A stretch of DNA of 8,518 nucleotides from an uncultured Chromatiaceae bacterium. Its GTDB lineage: Bacteria > Pseudomonadota > Gammaproteobacteria > Enterobacterales > Alteromonadaceae. Both the position numbers and the translations under genes were made by a program. The first letter of the stretch is position 1; every line of letters begins with the position of its first letter. Below the pieces are notes generated by a model. That model did no database searches. It saw only the letters and a list, made by a program, of their open reading frames with translations, and was not told where the DNA came from. This document shows positions 1-6,765 of the stretch, piece after piece. Where the stretch lies: positions 1 through 8,518 of the forward strand of contig CAMLNG010000142.1 in the NCBI GenBank assembly GCA_946481195.1, in the 5' to 3' direction.

Positions 1-1095
1 GACCAGTCGTGCCTGTGAGAACGCCACAAACAGGATCAGTAAAAACAGCAGCAGACCGATAAAGCCGTGGTCACCCAGTACCTGGAAATAGATACTGTGT
101 GCCGCTTTGGCACCATCGAAATACACAGTGGAAGTGTCAAACAGCCAGTTTAAATTCTGCTGCGGGTCATAGCGGAACCAAATCAGGTTACTTTGACCGG
201 CTTTAAAACCACCGCCGGTAATATTGTCCATTGCCATTAAAATTGCCTGTTTCCAGGCCATGATGCGGCCGAGGAACGACATATCCTGGTCGGCATTTTC
301 CAGCGTGGCCATCCTGGCGTGCCAGCTTTGCGGCATAAATTCCAGGCCAAAATAAACGATGACCGGGACGACCAATAAATAGATAAATTTATGCCGGGAG
401 TGGAACCAGAAATAAGCGCCGAGCACTGCGATACCAACAAAACCACCGCGTGAGTTGGAACCAAGCACACAGACCACCGCCATAAAAATCACTACACCAA
501 GGCCGAGTTTTAAGTATTTTTGCTCAGTGATACTGCTCAGATAGGCGACCAGTGGGATCATCAGAATGATGCCGACTGCGAGGTCGTTGCGGTCACCCAA
601 CACATGGCCGCCCATACCGGACAGCACGTGACCACCGCCTGAGCTGATATATTTCAGGCCTTCGACCACGCTGTAGAAACCAAGTGAAAACACCACGCCC
701 CACAACAGCACATTGATATGGGTTTCGGTACGGATAATAGCGATGGCAAAAAAATACAGCAGACAAATCTTCAGGAACTCAATCCATTCGGTCCAGACCA
801 CGTCGGGAATTGAAATGGTGAAGACGCTGGTAATAAAGGTCCAAATCAGGAACAACATAATGAGCCAGCTGAGCCCATCCCATTTGGTCTCTGGTTTGTT
901 TTTGATCATGAAGTACGACAGGATAGTCGCTGCAACGATAATCAGGTTATAACGGATGCCGCTGGCAAAACCATAGACCCAGCCTTTGGGGTAAAACAGC
1001 GCCACCCAGAGCCATAACGTGACGCCGATAAAGGGCTTTTTAAAGCAAAAATACAACAGCGCCGGAAAAATCAGCAGAAAAAACGCGTCACGCAT
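1..1095 (-). CDS. Putative O-glycosylation ligase / Wzy-like polymerase, exosortase-A-associated (3' end outside the window)
   Basis: An open frame of 365 codons without a stop, from ATG at 1095 to the left edge. The product is a polytopic membrane protein with about ten or eleven hydrophobic segments. The N-terminus MRDAFFLLIFPALLYFCF, then FIGVTLWLW, matches my memory of the exosortase-A O-glycosylation ligase family (TIGR03097 type, about 400-430 residues). Only the last few dozen residues should be missing. Landmarks are GDRNDLA at 167-173, GSNSRGG at 212-218, FLGRIMAW at 274-281 and the large periplasmic loop from about 266. That loop ends in HSIYFQVLGDHGFIG at 333-347, the conserved histidine-bearing segment of the Wzy/WaaL ligase superfamily. 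Such proteins transfer or polymerise undecaprenyl-linked glycans on the periplasmic side. Whether this one glycosylates proteins or polymerises the exopolysaccharide cannot be settled from sequence. It overlaps the small gene upstream by 8 nt. Confidence 0.9.
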   Translation of the reverse strand, partial: MRDAFFLLIFPALLYFCFKKPFIGVTLWLWVALFYPKGWVYGFASGIRYNLIIVAATILSYFMIKNKPETKWDGLSWLIMLFLIWTFITSVFTISIPDVVWTEWIEFLKICLLYFFAIAIIRTETHINVLLWGVVFSLGFYSVVEGLKYISSGGGHVLSGMGGHVLGDRNDLAVGIILMIPLVAYLSSITEQKYLKLGLGVVIFMAVVCVLGSNSRGGFVGIAVLGAYFWFHSRHKFIYLLVVPVIVYFGLEFMPQSWHARMATLENADQDMSFLGRIMAWKQAILMAMDNITGGGFKAGQSNLIWFRYDPQQNLNWLFDTSTVYFDGAKAAHSIYFQVLGDHGFIGLLLFLLILFVAFSQARLV

Positions 1096-1207
1096 CGTCG
1101 TTTTTCTCCTGAGTTGTTGCCGCCTGTTCTTTGTCGTCCTGCTTCATCGCGAAGTAACACATCGCGACAACCGCTATCAGGTCCAGGGCAAATAATGCGC
1201 TTTCCAT
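1088..1207 (-). CDS. Small single-pass membrane protein, 39 residues, hypothetical
   Basis: A short open frame fills the otherwise unexplained space between the PaaK-like gene and the ligase. Its ATG (1207) shares a base with the upstream stop (TAATG), and its TGA lies 8 nt inside the ligase start. The product begins MESALFALDLIAVVAMCYFA: a hydrophobic stretch at about residues 5-20, then a highly polar tail from K22 to A39 rich in D, E, Q, N and K. This is the layout of a bitopic membrane microprotein with a short N-terminus. AAGG lies 10 nt before the start. Without it there would be a gap of about 110 nt in an operon whose other junctions are all under 15 nt, which supports it being real. 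I recognise no family. It could be a subunit or stabiliser of the adjacent membrane ligase, or a coupling leader for its translation; both are inferences. Confidence 0.62.
   Translation of the reverse strand: MESALFALDLIAVVAMCYFAMKQDDKEQAATTQEKNDDA
1106..1110 (-). promoter_or_regulatory. Ribosome-binding site AGGAG of the membrane ligase, inside the small gene
   Basis: AGGAG on the minus strand, ten bases before the ATG at 1095 and inside the coding part of the 39-residue gene. It supports MRDAFFLL as the ligase N-terminus. It also places the ligase ribosome-binding site in a region traversed by ribosomes translating the small gene. Confidence 0.65.
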
Positions 1208-2562
1208 TAACCTGTTACCTTACTAATCACGTAACGATATTTGCCGGAAGCCTCGGCCGCTATCTGATCGACCCACTCGATGCTGATGTCGACATCAGCG
1301 CCCAAGCGCGCGGTTAAACCGTGGCGGACTTTATCGGCCAATGCCGGTGCGTCGCCATTTTCCAGCACCAGCTGCACCCGGGTATGGGTCAGACTTTCCT
1401 GCACAATTTTAAAATTGCTGATGCCGTGCAGTTCGCGGATGACATAAATCAGCGCCAGGCCATGCATCATAGTGCCATTGCTGGCGACAACAAAATCGGT
1501 GCTGCGGCCTTCGATGTTTTCCAGCACCGGCAGGCCACGGCCGCAACTGCAGACTTTGTCGGAAAGCGTTGCAATATCGCCGGTGCGGTAACGGACAAAA
1601 GGGAAGTCCGAGGTGGCCAGGTGCGTCACGACAATTTCACCGCTTTGCCCGGCAGGTAAAGGGTTACCATCGCGGTCGATGATTTCGACAATGATATCTT
1701 CGGCGCTCAGATGCATACTGCCGGCCGGGCACTGATGCGCGATAAAGCCGGCGTCACGGCCGCCATAACCATTCGCCACCGGTGCGCTGAACACCTGTTC
1801 AATCAGCTCACGCTGATAGGGGTACAAACGTTCTGAAGTGACAAACACCACTTTGATGCCAAGACCGGTCAGGTCAATCTGATGTTGCTGCGCGGTTTTG
1901 GCAATCAGATGAAACACCGACGGATAACCAAATAACATTGCCGGTTGTATTTGTTTGATCTGTTCGATAAAGCCGAGAATTTTCGCTTCAGTTAAATCAA
2001 AAGCCGGAATTAAATGTGATCGGAAAAGTTTGTCACGCCAGATTTTTATTTTGTCCTGTTTGTTCAGTTCAATCGGTGAACCCCAGGCCACAATTTCTTT
2101 ATCACCGATATCGACGCCCCACCAGCGGGTGGCGCGCCATTTTTCGGCCACGTCATGACTGATACGTTCGTTACCAAGCAAAAACGTCAAAGGTGTACCG
2201 CTGGAACCGCCAGTGGTAAAAGGCCGCACTAAAGTCGCTTGTGGGTTTTTCAGGCTTTCGCTGTTCGCGCGGATAGTAGCCTTATCCAAAAAGGGTAATT
2301 TCACCAAATCGGCGCTGCTTTGAATGTCCGACGCCTGAAGGCCAAGGCGGGATAACAAATCGCGATAGTAGGGCACTTCAGTGCTGATGCGACGGATAAA
2401 AGCCTGCAGGCGCTGCTGCTGTAAAGCCTGGATCTGCTGCGGGCTTTGCCACTGGCTCTGTTCCAGCTGGCGGAAAATGGCCACAGTGTCATGTTTTTTC
2501 AGCCGTTCGTGCAGCGGAAACAAGCAACGGCTAACCAGCCAGGTGTACCAGGAACTCGCCAT
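1207..2562 (-). CDS. PaaK/CapK-type adenylate-forming enzyme (phenylacetate-CoA ligase family)
   Basis: A 451-residue member of the ANL superfamily, closest in look to phenylacetate-CoA ligase and the CapK proteins of capsule loci. Such enzymes activate a carboxylate as acyl-AMP, usually passing it to CoA or a carrier. The ATP-binding P-loop TTGGSSGTPL is at 116-125. NGYGGRDAG at 264-272 stands where the family has its Y-G-x-[ST]-E stretch. RYRTGD at 324-329 carries the ribose-binding Asp, CSCGRG is at 338-343, and IEGR at 350-353 is the hinge. SGKYRYVIS at 439-447 holds the C-terminal lysine. It should be catalytically competent. I chose ATG at 2562, overlapping the previous TGA as TGATG; an in-frame TTG at 2565 is an alternative. 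GGAG at 2572-2575 lies nine bases upstream. The stop overlaps the next small gene (TAATG). An aromatic-degradation role is unlikely here. Activation of an acyl, aryl or amino acid that decorates the polysaccharide is an inference. No acyltransferase or carrier protein is in the window. Confidence 0.87.
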   Translation of the reverse strand: MASSWYTWLVSRCLFPLHERLKKHDTVAIFRQLEQSQWQSPQQIQALQQQRLQAFIRRISTEVPYYRDLLSRLGLQASDIQSSADLVKLPFLDKATIRANSESLKNPQATLVRPFTTGGSSGTPLTFLLGNERISHDVAEKWRATRWWGVDIGDKEIVAWGSPIELNKQDKIKIWRDKLFRSHLIPAFDLTEAKILGFIEQIKQIQPAMLFGYPSVFHLIAKTAQQHQIDLTGLGIKVVFVTSERLYPYQRELIEQVFSAPVANGYGGRDAGFIAHQCPAGSMHLSAEDIIVEIIDRDGNPLPAGQSGEIVVTHLATSDFPFVRYRTGDIATLSDKVCSCGRGLPVLENIEGRSTDFVVASNGTMMHGLALIYVIRELHGISNFKIVQESLTHTRVQLVLENGDAPALADKVRHGLTARLGADVDISIEWVDQIAAEASGKYRYVISKVTG

Positions 2563-3650
2563 CAATCTGTGCTCCGAGCCAAAACTTGTAAATATTGCTG
2601 TTGTAGCAATTCCCAGACTTTATGCCAACTGAAACGGGCCGCATTGGCAAGACCCGCTTCGATTAATCCTTGTCTCAGCGCTTCATCCTGTAATACCCGT
2701 AGTGCCGCCTCGGCAAGCTCAGCCGGCTGGCCGGCCGGAACCAGCAGCGCGTCTTTCTGGTGCGTGACTAACTGCGGAATACCGCCGCTGTCGGTTGATA
2801 CTACTGGCACGCCACTGGCCATGGCTTCAATCAAAGAATTTGGTGTGTTGTCGACCAGGCTGCCGTTTAACATTAAATCGGCATCCTGATACAGCGCCGC
2901 GACTTGCTGCGGTGTTAAACGGCCGACAAAGCTCACATGTTTGAGCTGTAATTCGCTGACCAGCTGCTGCAGGGCTGTAAGCTCAGGGCCTGTACCGGCG
3001 ACACTGAGCCGGGCGGACGGAAACTGCTGCTGAATAGCCGCAAAAGCGCTGATACAACTGGCGACATCATAAATGGCTTCGAGATTGCGCGTGACGACAA
3101 TATGAGGGGCGGCTAGATCACGCCCGGCGCTTGATACCGGCACAAAAAGCGCAGTGTCCAGCACGTTTTGGACTATAACGCTGTCTTTGCCATAACGGGC
3201 AAACACTTGCTGTAAAAAGGTTGAAGGCACCAAAATCACCGCACAGTGGCGCAGCGATGCTTCAACGCGGCGCCAGGATTTGGCAAAAAACGCATCGGCA
3301 TAACCGCCCCGGTAGTTCAGCACCACCGGAATTTTTTTGCGCCGCGCCACCCAAATCACCGGTGCCGCAAACAGATGCCAGGACCAGCCGGAATTTGCCA
3401 TCAAATGAATCAGCTGCACCTGCGGGGTTAATTCACGCTGCAACGTACAAAAGAATTGCCACAGCCGCACACCGGCGCGCAGCACCGGTAAACGACCCAC
3501 CCAGGCGGGCTGGTAAGCCGGATTGGTCTGGATCACATTGACCTGCAGGCCTTCACCACGCAGCAGCTCGGCCAGTTTGGCTGTTTGATTGGCCATACCG
3601 CCGGCCGGTGGCGGCAGCGGGCCAACAATTGTCAGCTGAGTCAGGCTCAT
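2562..3650 (-). CDS. GT4 family glycosyltransferase
   Basis: A 362-residue GT-B glycosyltransferase from the ATG at 3650. The N-terminal strand TIVGPLPPPAGGMANQT (7-23) has the GPLPPPxGG loop found in GT4 enzymes of capsule and exopolysaccharide loci. IHLMANSGW at 81-89 and LNYRGGY at 111-117 continue the first domain. The second domain shows VPSTFL at 141-146, QNVLD at 161-165 and VAGTGPE at 217-223. The donor motif is DNTPNSLIEAMASGVPVVST at 267-286, with E275 the second conserved glutamate. The first glutamate of the usual E-x7-E pair is replaced by D267, a common variant in this group. No membrane segment is evident. The start overlaps the upstream stop (ATGA) and the TGA overlaps the next ATG (TGATG). 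Unlike its two relatives here, I cannot tie it to a named exosortase-specific family. It probably adds a strain-specific sugar. Confidence 0.88.
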   Translation of the reverse strand: MSLTQLTIVGPLPPPAGGMANQTAKLAELLRGEGLQVNVIQTNPAYQPAWVGRLPVLRAGVRLWQFFCTLQRELTPQVQLIHLMANSGWSWHLFAAPVIWVARRKKIPVVLNYRGGYADAFFAKSWRRVEASLRHCAVILVPSTFLQQVFARYGKDSVIVQNVLDTALFVPVSSAGRDLAAPHIVVTRNLEAIYDVASCISAFAAIQQQFPSARLSVAGTGPELTALQQLVSELQLKHVSFVGRLTPQQVAALYQDADLMLNGSLVDNTPNSLIEAMASGVPVVSTDSGGIPQLVTHQKDALLVPAGQPAELAEAALRVLQDEALRQGLIEAGLANAARFSWHKVWELLQQQYLQVLARSTD

Positions 3651-4855
3651 TTGCGCTCCGTCAGCCGCTGGTACAACGGCAGATAATGGCTGACGCTGAC
3701 ACGCCAGTTGCGCACATCTTCGACATATTGCCGGCCGCGTTGCAGCACCTGAGGCCATTCATCACGGGCAGCTAATAACTGCAGCATCTTGGCAGCCAGC
3801 GCGCTGACGTCATCGGCCGGGAACAAATAACCGTTGTCACCATCGCGGATCAGCTCTTTGTGGCCACCAACATCGGAGGCCAGCACCAGCTTACCTTGTG
3901 CCATAGCTTCGAGTGGCTTGAGTGGGGTGACCAGGTCAGTCAGACGCATTGACTTGCGTGGATACAACAACAAATCGACCAGACTGTAATAACGGTCCAC
4001 GTCAGCATGCGGTACCCGGCCGGTAAAAATCACTTTATCCTGCAGGCCTAGTTCCTGCACCAGCTGCTTCAGCTGTTGTTCCTGCGGCCCGCCACCCACT
4101 AACAATAACCGCAATTGTGGCGCTTGCTGATGTACTTGTGCCAGCGCGCGCACCGCGAGGTCCAGCCCTTCGTAGGCGTAAAAAGAGCCGAGAAAACCCA
4201 GCACTTCACAGCCAACAAGGCCCAGTTCGGCTTCCAGTACCGCGTCTTTGGGCCCGCACAGCTGAAACTGCTCGATATTGACCGCATTGGGGATCACGGT
4301 GAATTTATCCGCGGCATAACCGCGAGAGACTAAATCTGAACGCAGGCCTTCACAAATGGTGGTCACTGCATTGGCGCGGCTCACCACATAGTTTTCCAGC
4401 TGGCGGGTTAAGGTGTAGCGTAAATCACCTTCTTTACAGGTGCCGTGATCTACAGCGGCATCTTCCCAAAAGGCGCGAATTTCATACACCACCGGCAAGC
4501 CGCTGATTTTTGCGGCGCGCAGGGCGGCCAGGCCATTCAGTGCCGGCGAATGCGCATGTAAAATATCCGGTTTTTCCGCTTCGATGGCCGCCAGAATACG
4601 TTGGGTCATCGGACCGACTAAAGCCAGTTGATTGAGGCCGGGGATTTTACTGAGTAAACCTGTTGGCTGCGCCGAGCGGTAAAAGGTCAGACCGTCCACT
4701 GTATCAACAGACGCAGTGGCATTGCCTTGTTTTGGGCTCGTGACATGACAGGTCTCAATGCCAAGCGCGCGCTGTTCTTTTAAAATCGAACGGCTGCGGA
4801 AGGTATAACCACTGTGCAGCGGAATTGAATGGTCAAAAATATGCAAAACCTTCAC
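3647..4855 (-). CDS. GT4 glycosyltransferase, XrtA/PEP-CTERM-associated (TIGR04063 type)
   Basis: A 402-residue GT-B glycosyltransferase that starts at GTG. The N-terminus KVLHIFDHSIPLHSGYTFRS (residues 2-21) is a hallmark of the exosortase-A-associated TIGR04063 group: an HSxPLHSGYTFR stretch forming the acceptor loop. It is followed by EQRALG and the HVTSPK segment at 37-42. Further family features are HAHSPALNGLAAL at 100-112 and EIRAFWEDAAV at 125-135. VIPNAVN at 187-193 and LVGGGP at 252-257 belong to the donor-binding half. LTDLVTPLKPLEAMAQGK at 305-322 replaces the usual EGfPxxxLEAMAxG, and E316 is the conserved C-terminal glutamate. There is no signal peptide or membrane helix, so it should act on the cytosolic face of the membrane. 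Its TGA overlaps the next ATG as ATGA, a strong sign of translational coupling. Sugar specificity cannot be inferred. Confidence 0.92.
   Translation of the reverse strand: MKVLHIFDHSIPLHSGYTFRSRSILKEQRALGIETCHVTSPKQGNATASVDTVDGLTFYRSAQPTGLLSKIPGLNQLALVGPMTQRILAAIEAEKPDILHAHSPALNGLAALRAAKISGLPVVYEIRAFWEDAAVDHGTCKEGDLRYTLTRQLENYVVSRANAVTTICEGLRSDLVSRGYAADKFTVIPNAVNIEQFQLCGPKDAVLEAELGLVGCEVLGFLGSFYAYEGLDLAVRALAQVHQQAPQLRLLLVGGGPQEQQLKQLVQELGLQDKVIFTGRVPHADVDRYYSLVDLLLYPRKSMRLTDLVTPLKPLEAMAQGKLVLASDVGGHKELIRDGDNGYLFPADDVSALAAKMLQLLAARDEWPQVLQRGRQYVEDVRNWRVSVSHYLPLYQRLTERK
3656..3659 (-). promoter_or_regulatory. Ribosome-binding site GGAG fixing the start of the third glycosyltransferase
   Basis: GGAG on the minus strand, five bases before the ATG at 3650 and inside the last codons of the upstream gene. 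It decides the start. The open frame runs 36 codons further, to an ATG at 3758, but that extension overlaps the neighbour by over 100 nt and has no glycosyltransferase character. The recognisable fold begins at MSLTQLTIVG. Confidence 0.6.
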
Positions 4856-4863
4856 AACTGAGT

Positions 4864-4869
4864 TCCTTT
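4864..4869 (-). promoter_or_regulatory. Ribosome-binding site AAAGGA before a GTG start
   Basis: AAAGGA on the minus strand lies eight bases before the GTG at 4855 and overlaps the TAA stop of the amidotransferase gene (TAAAGGA). It supports use of GTG, because the family's conserved N-terminus begins exactly at that codon and no ATG lies nearby. Confidence 0.65.
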
Positions 4870-6754
4870 AGTTCGATTGGCGCAGGAAATTTTCAAACAT
4901 CAGCAGCGTCCACAATGCCGTGCTGTGGTCGCGTTGGCCGCTTTGATGCTGATCCAACCAGCGGGTGATAGTGTCCATCCGGAACAAACCGCTGTTTTTC
5001 ATCACATCACTGAGCAGTGCGGTACGCACCTGCTGTTGCAGCGGGCCACGGAACCACTCGGCCAAAGGCACGCGGAAACCCATTTTTGGCCGGTACAGAA
5101 TGTCAGCCGGCAGATAAGGTTCCATCGCTTTTTTCAGCACATATTTGCCTTCACCGGCGCGCAGTTTCTGTGCGGTCGGCACTTTGGCGCTCCACTCAAC
5201 AAACTTGTGGTCCAAAAATGGCACCCGCACTTCGAGGCTGTTCGCCATGCTGGCGCGGTCGACTTTGGTCAGGATGTCGCCGACTAAATAAGTCCGGATA
5301 TCAATGTATTGCAACAATGCCAGCGGCTCAGTGCCATCAAAATCGGCGGCAACTTCGCGGAACAGCTCAAGCGTGTTATAGCCTTGCAGCTGCGCCTTGA
5401 GCTGGTCCGAGAACAACTCGTCACGCTGCTGTTGTTTTAAAAGTGATATGCCGTGTAAATAGCCTTCGACTAAATCCATTGCCAGTGACTGGAAAGTGGT
5501 TTTTGCACGCAAAAAGCGCGGTGCCCAGTCCAGCTTCGGGTAAATTTTGCCAAGCGGTTTAAACACGGCGCTGCGCAGCCACTGCGGTAACTTGTCACGC
5601 ACCTGCTGCTCGGCCATCAATAATTTATAACGCCGGTAGCCGGCCAGCAGTTCATCGGCGCCGTCACCGGACATACAGACAGTCACTTTACTGCGTGCCA
5701 GTTCACAGACGCGATAAGTGGCAAGTGCCGAAGAGTCGGCATAAGGCTCGTCATAAAAATGAGCAAGCTGAGGAATGAGTTCAAAATCGTCAGCTTTGAC
5801 AATTTTGCTGTCGTGCAAGGTGTGATAACGGGTGGCAACCTGCTGGGCATAACTGGTTTCATCATACGCCGCGACATCAAAACCGATAGAGCAGGTTTTC
5901 ACCGGCTGGTCTGACATACCGGCGATAAGGGCTACCACGGCGCTGGAATCGACGCCGCCGGATAAAAACGACCCGAGCGGCACTTCAGTGACCAGATGGC
6001 TTTTGATTGCAGTGTTAAGCTGCTCAACCAACTGCTGCTGATAATCCTGATCAGACAGCTCCACTTGATCGCGATAACTCAAGTGCCAATAAGTATGAAG
6101 CTGCGGAGTTGGCGCGCCAGTGGACAGTACCAGCGTTTGCGCCGGGCAGAGCTTTTTCACTGCGCTGTAGATAGTGTCCGGCTCTGCCACATAACCGAGG
6201 GCAAAATACTGTTCGATGGCTTTGGCATTGATGGTTTTATCGAGGCCAGGCAGTAATTTCAGGCTTTTGAGTTCAGAAGCGAAATACAAAGTGTCATCAA
6301 GCAGGGTGTAAAACAGCGGCTTGATACCCAGACGGTCGCGGGCTAATAACAAGCGTTGTTGTTGTTTATCCCAAAAGGCGTAGGCGAACATGCCCTGCAG
6401 CTTTTCGACACAAGCGTCACCCCATTCGATGTGACCGCGCAGGATAACTTCGGTGTCGCAATGCGTTTTAAACTGATGGCCCAGTGTTTCAAGCTCAGCA
6501 CGCAGCTGCATGAAGTTATAGATCTCACCGTTAAAAATCAGCACATAACGGCCGGATTCATCGGACATCGGTTGCTGACCACTGGCGAGGTCGATAATGG
6601 ATAACCGGCGATGCCCAAGGCCAACCTGTTCATCCAGATACTGGTCACCTTCATCAGGACCGCGGTGGAACTGCGCCTGATTCATTGACGCCAACAGCGC
6701 TGCGTCTACCGGGCGTCCCTGCGGTAACCGGAACATGCCAACGATGCCACACAT
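4868..6754 (-). CDS. XrtA-associated amidotransferase, asparagine synthase (glutamine-hydrolysing) family
   Basis: A complete 628-residue class II (Ntn) glutamine amidotransferase fused to an asparagine-synthetase ATP-pyrophosphatase domain. The expected chemistry is hydrolysis of glutamine in the first domain, passage of ammonia through a tunnel, and amidation of an AMP-activated carboxylate in the second. Key residues are present: Cys2 directly after Met1, RGP at 31-33, NGEIYN at 75-80, and CDTE at 99-102. The PP-loop SGGVDSS is at 265-271, SGDGADE at 362-368, VDRASMANSLEVRVPFLD at 498-515, and YRPKMGF at 554-560. The order and length match the exosortase-A-associated amidotransferase family (TIGR03108 type) rather than a housekeeping AsnB, and the neighbours agree. 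The true substrate is unknown. Amidation of a uronic acid or other carboxylate on the polysaccharide is an inference. The gene starts 9 nt after the previous stop and ends 12 nt before the next start. No key residue is missing, so it should be active. Confidence 0.93.
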   Translation of the reverse strand: MCGIVGMFRLPQGRPVDAALLASMNQAQFHRGPDEGDQYLDEQVGLGHRRLSIIDLASGQQPMSDESGRYVLIFNGEIYNFMQLRAELETLGHQFKTHCDTEVILRGHIEWGDACVEKLQGMFAYAFWDKQQQRLLLARDRLGIKPLFYTLLDDTLYFASELKSLKLLPGLDKTINAKAIEQYFALGYVAEPDTIYSAVKKLCPAQTLVLSTGAPTPQLHTYWHLSYRDQVELSDQDYQQQLVEQLNTAIKSHLVTEVPLGSFLSGGVDSSAVVALIAGMSDQPVKTCSIGFDVAAYDETSYAQQVATRYHTLHDSKIVKADDFELIPQLAHFYDEPYADSSALATYRVCELARSKVTVCMSGDGADELLAGYRRYKLLMAEQQVRDKLPQWLRSAVFKPLGKIYPKLDWAPRFLRAKTTFQSLAMDLVEGYLHGISLLKQQQRDELFSDQLKAQLQGYNTLELFREVAADFDGTEPLALLQYIDIRTYLVGDILTKVDRASMANSLEVRVPFLDHKFVEWSAKVPTAQKLRAGEGKYVLKKAMEPYLPADILYRPKMGFRVPLAEWFRGPLQQQVRTALLSDVMKNSGLFRMDTITRWLDQHQSGQRDHSTALWTLLMFENFLRQSN

Positions 6755-6759
6755 AACAA

Positions 6760-6765
6760 CTTCCT
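6760..6765 (-). promoter_or_regulatory. Ribosome-binding site AGGAAG of the amidotransferase
   Basis: AGGAAG on the minus strand sits five bases before the ATG at 6754 and overlaps the TAG stop of the upstream glycosyltransferase. This supports the ATG-TGT start, which the enzyme needs so that Cys2 becomes the N-terminal nucleophile. It also suggests re-initiation by terminating ribosomes. Confidence 0.7.

Noticed and set aside
1920..2060. AT-richer patch inside the PaaK-like gene as a sign of recent recombination
   Set aside because: The patch is short, the reading frame is continuous and the codons encode a Lys/Ile-rich segment that explains the composition. By eye it is not strong enough.
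2446..2889. A 147-codon open frame on the plus strand, spanning the junction of two minus-strand genes
   Set aside because: It lies opposite well-conserved enzymes, its product is low-complexity Ser/Ala/Cys-rich with no recognisable fold, and it has no convincing ribosome-binding site. It is a shadow of the coding strand.
2725..3740. Repeated CCGGCCGG-like strings (for example near 2731 and 3600, also near 8312) as a dispersed repeat or regulatory site
   Set aside because: They fall within coding sequence at Pro/Ala/Gly codons, without regular spacing, extended similarity or inverted partners.
3651..3758. A 36-codon upstream extension of the glycosyltransferase at 2562-3650
   Set aside because: The extension lies within the previous gene and has no glycosyltransferase character. 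A GGAG site with a standard ATGA overlap marks the start at 3650.
4877..5400. Overlapping plus-strand open frames of 127-136 codons opposite the amidotransferase gene
   Set aside because: They mirror conserved codons of the synthetase domain. The products are His/Gln/Arg-rich without motifs, as expected for antisense frames.
6755..6763. Possible internal promoter or terminator between the Stp2-type and amidotransferase genes, and in the similar gap at 4856-4867
   Set aside because: The gaps are only 9 and 12 nt, hold ribosome-binding sites and contain no -10/-35 pair or hairpin with a T tract.
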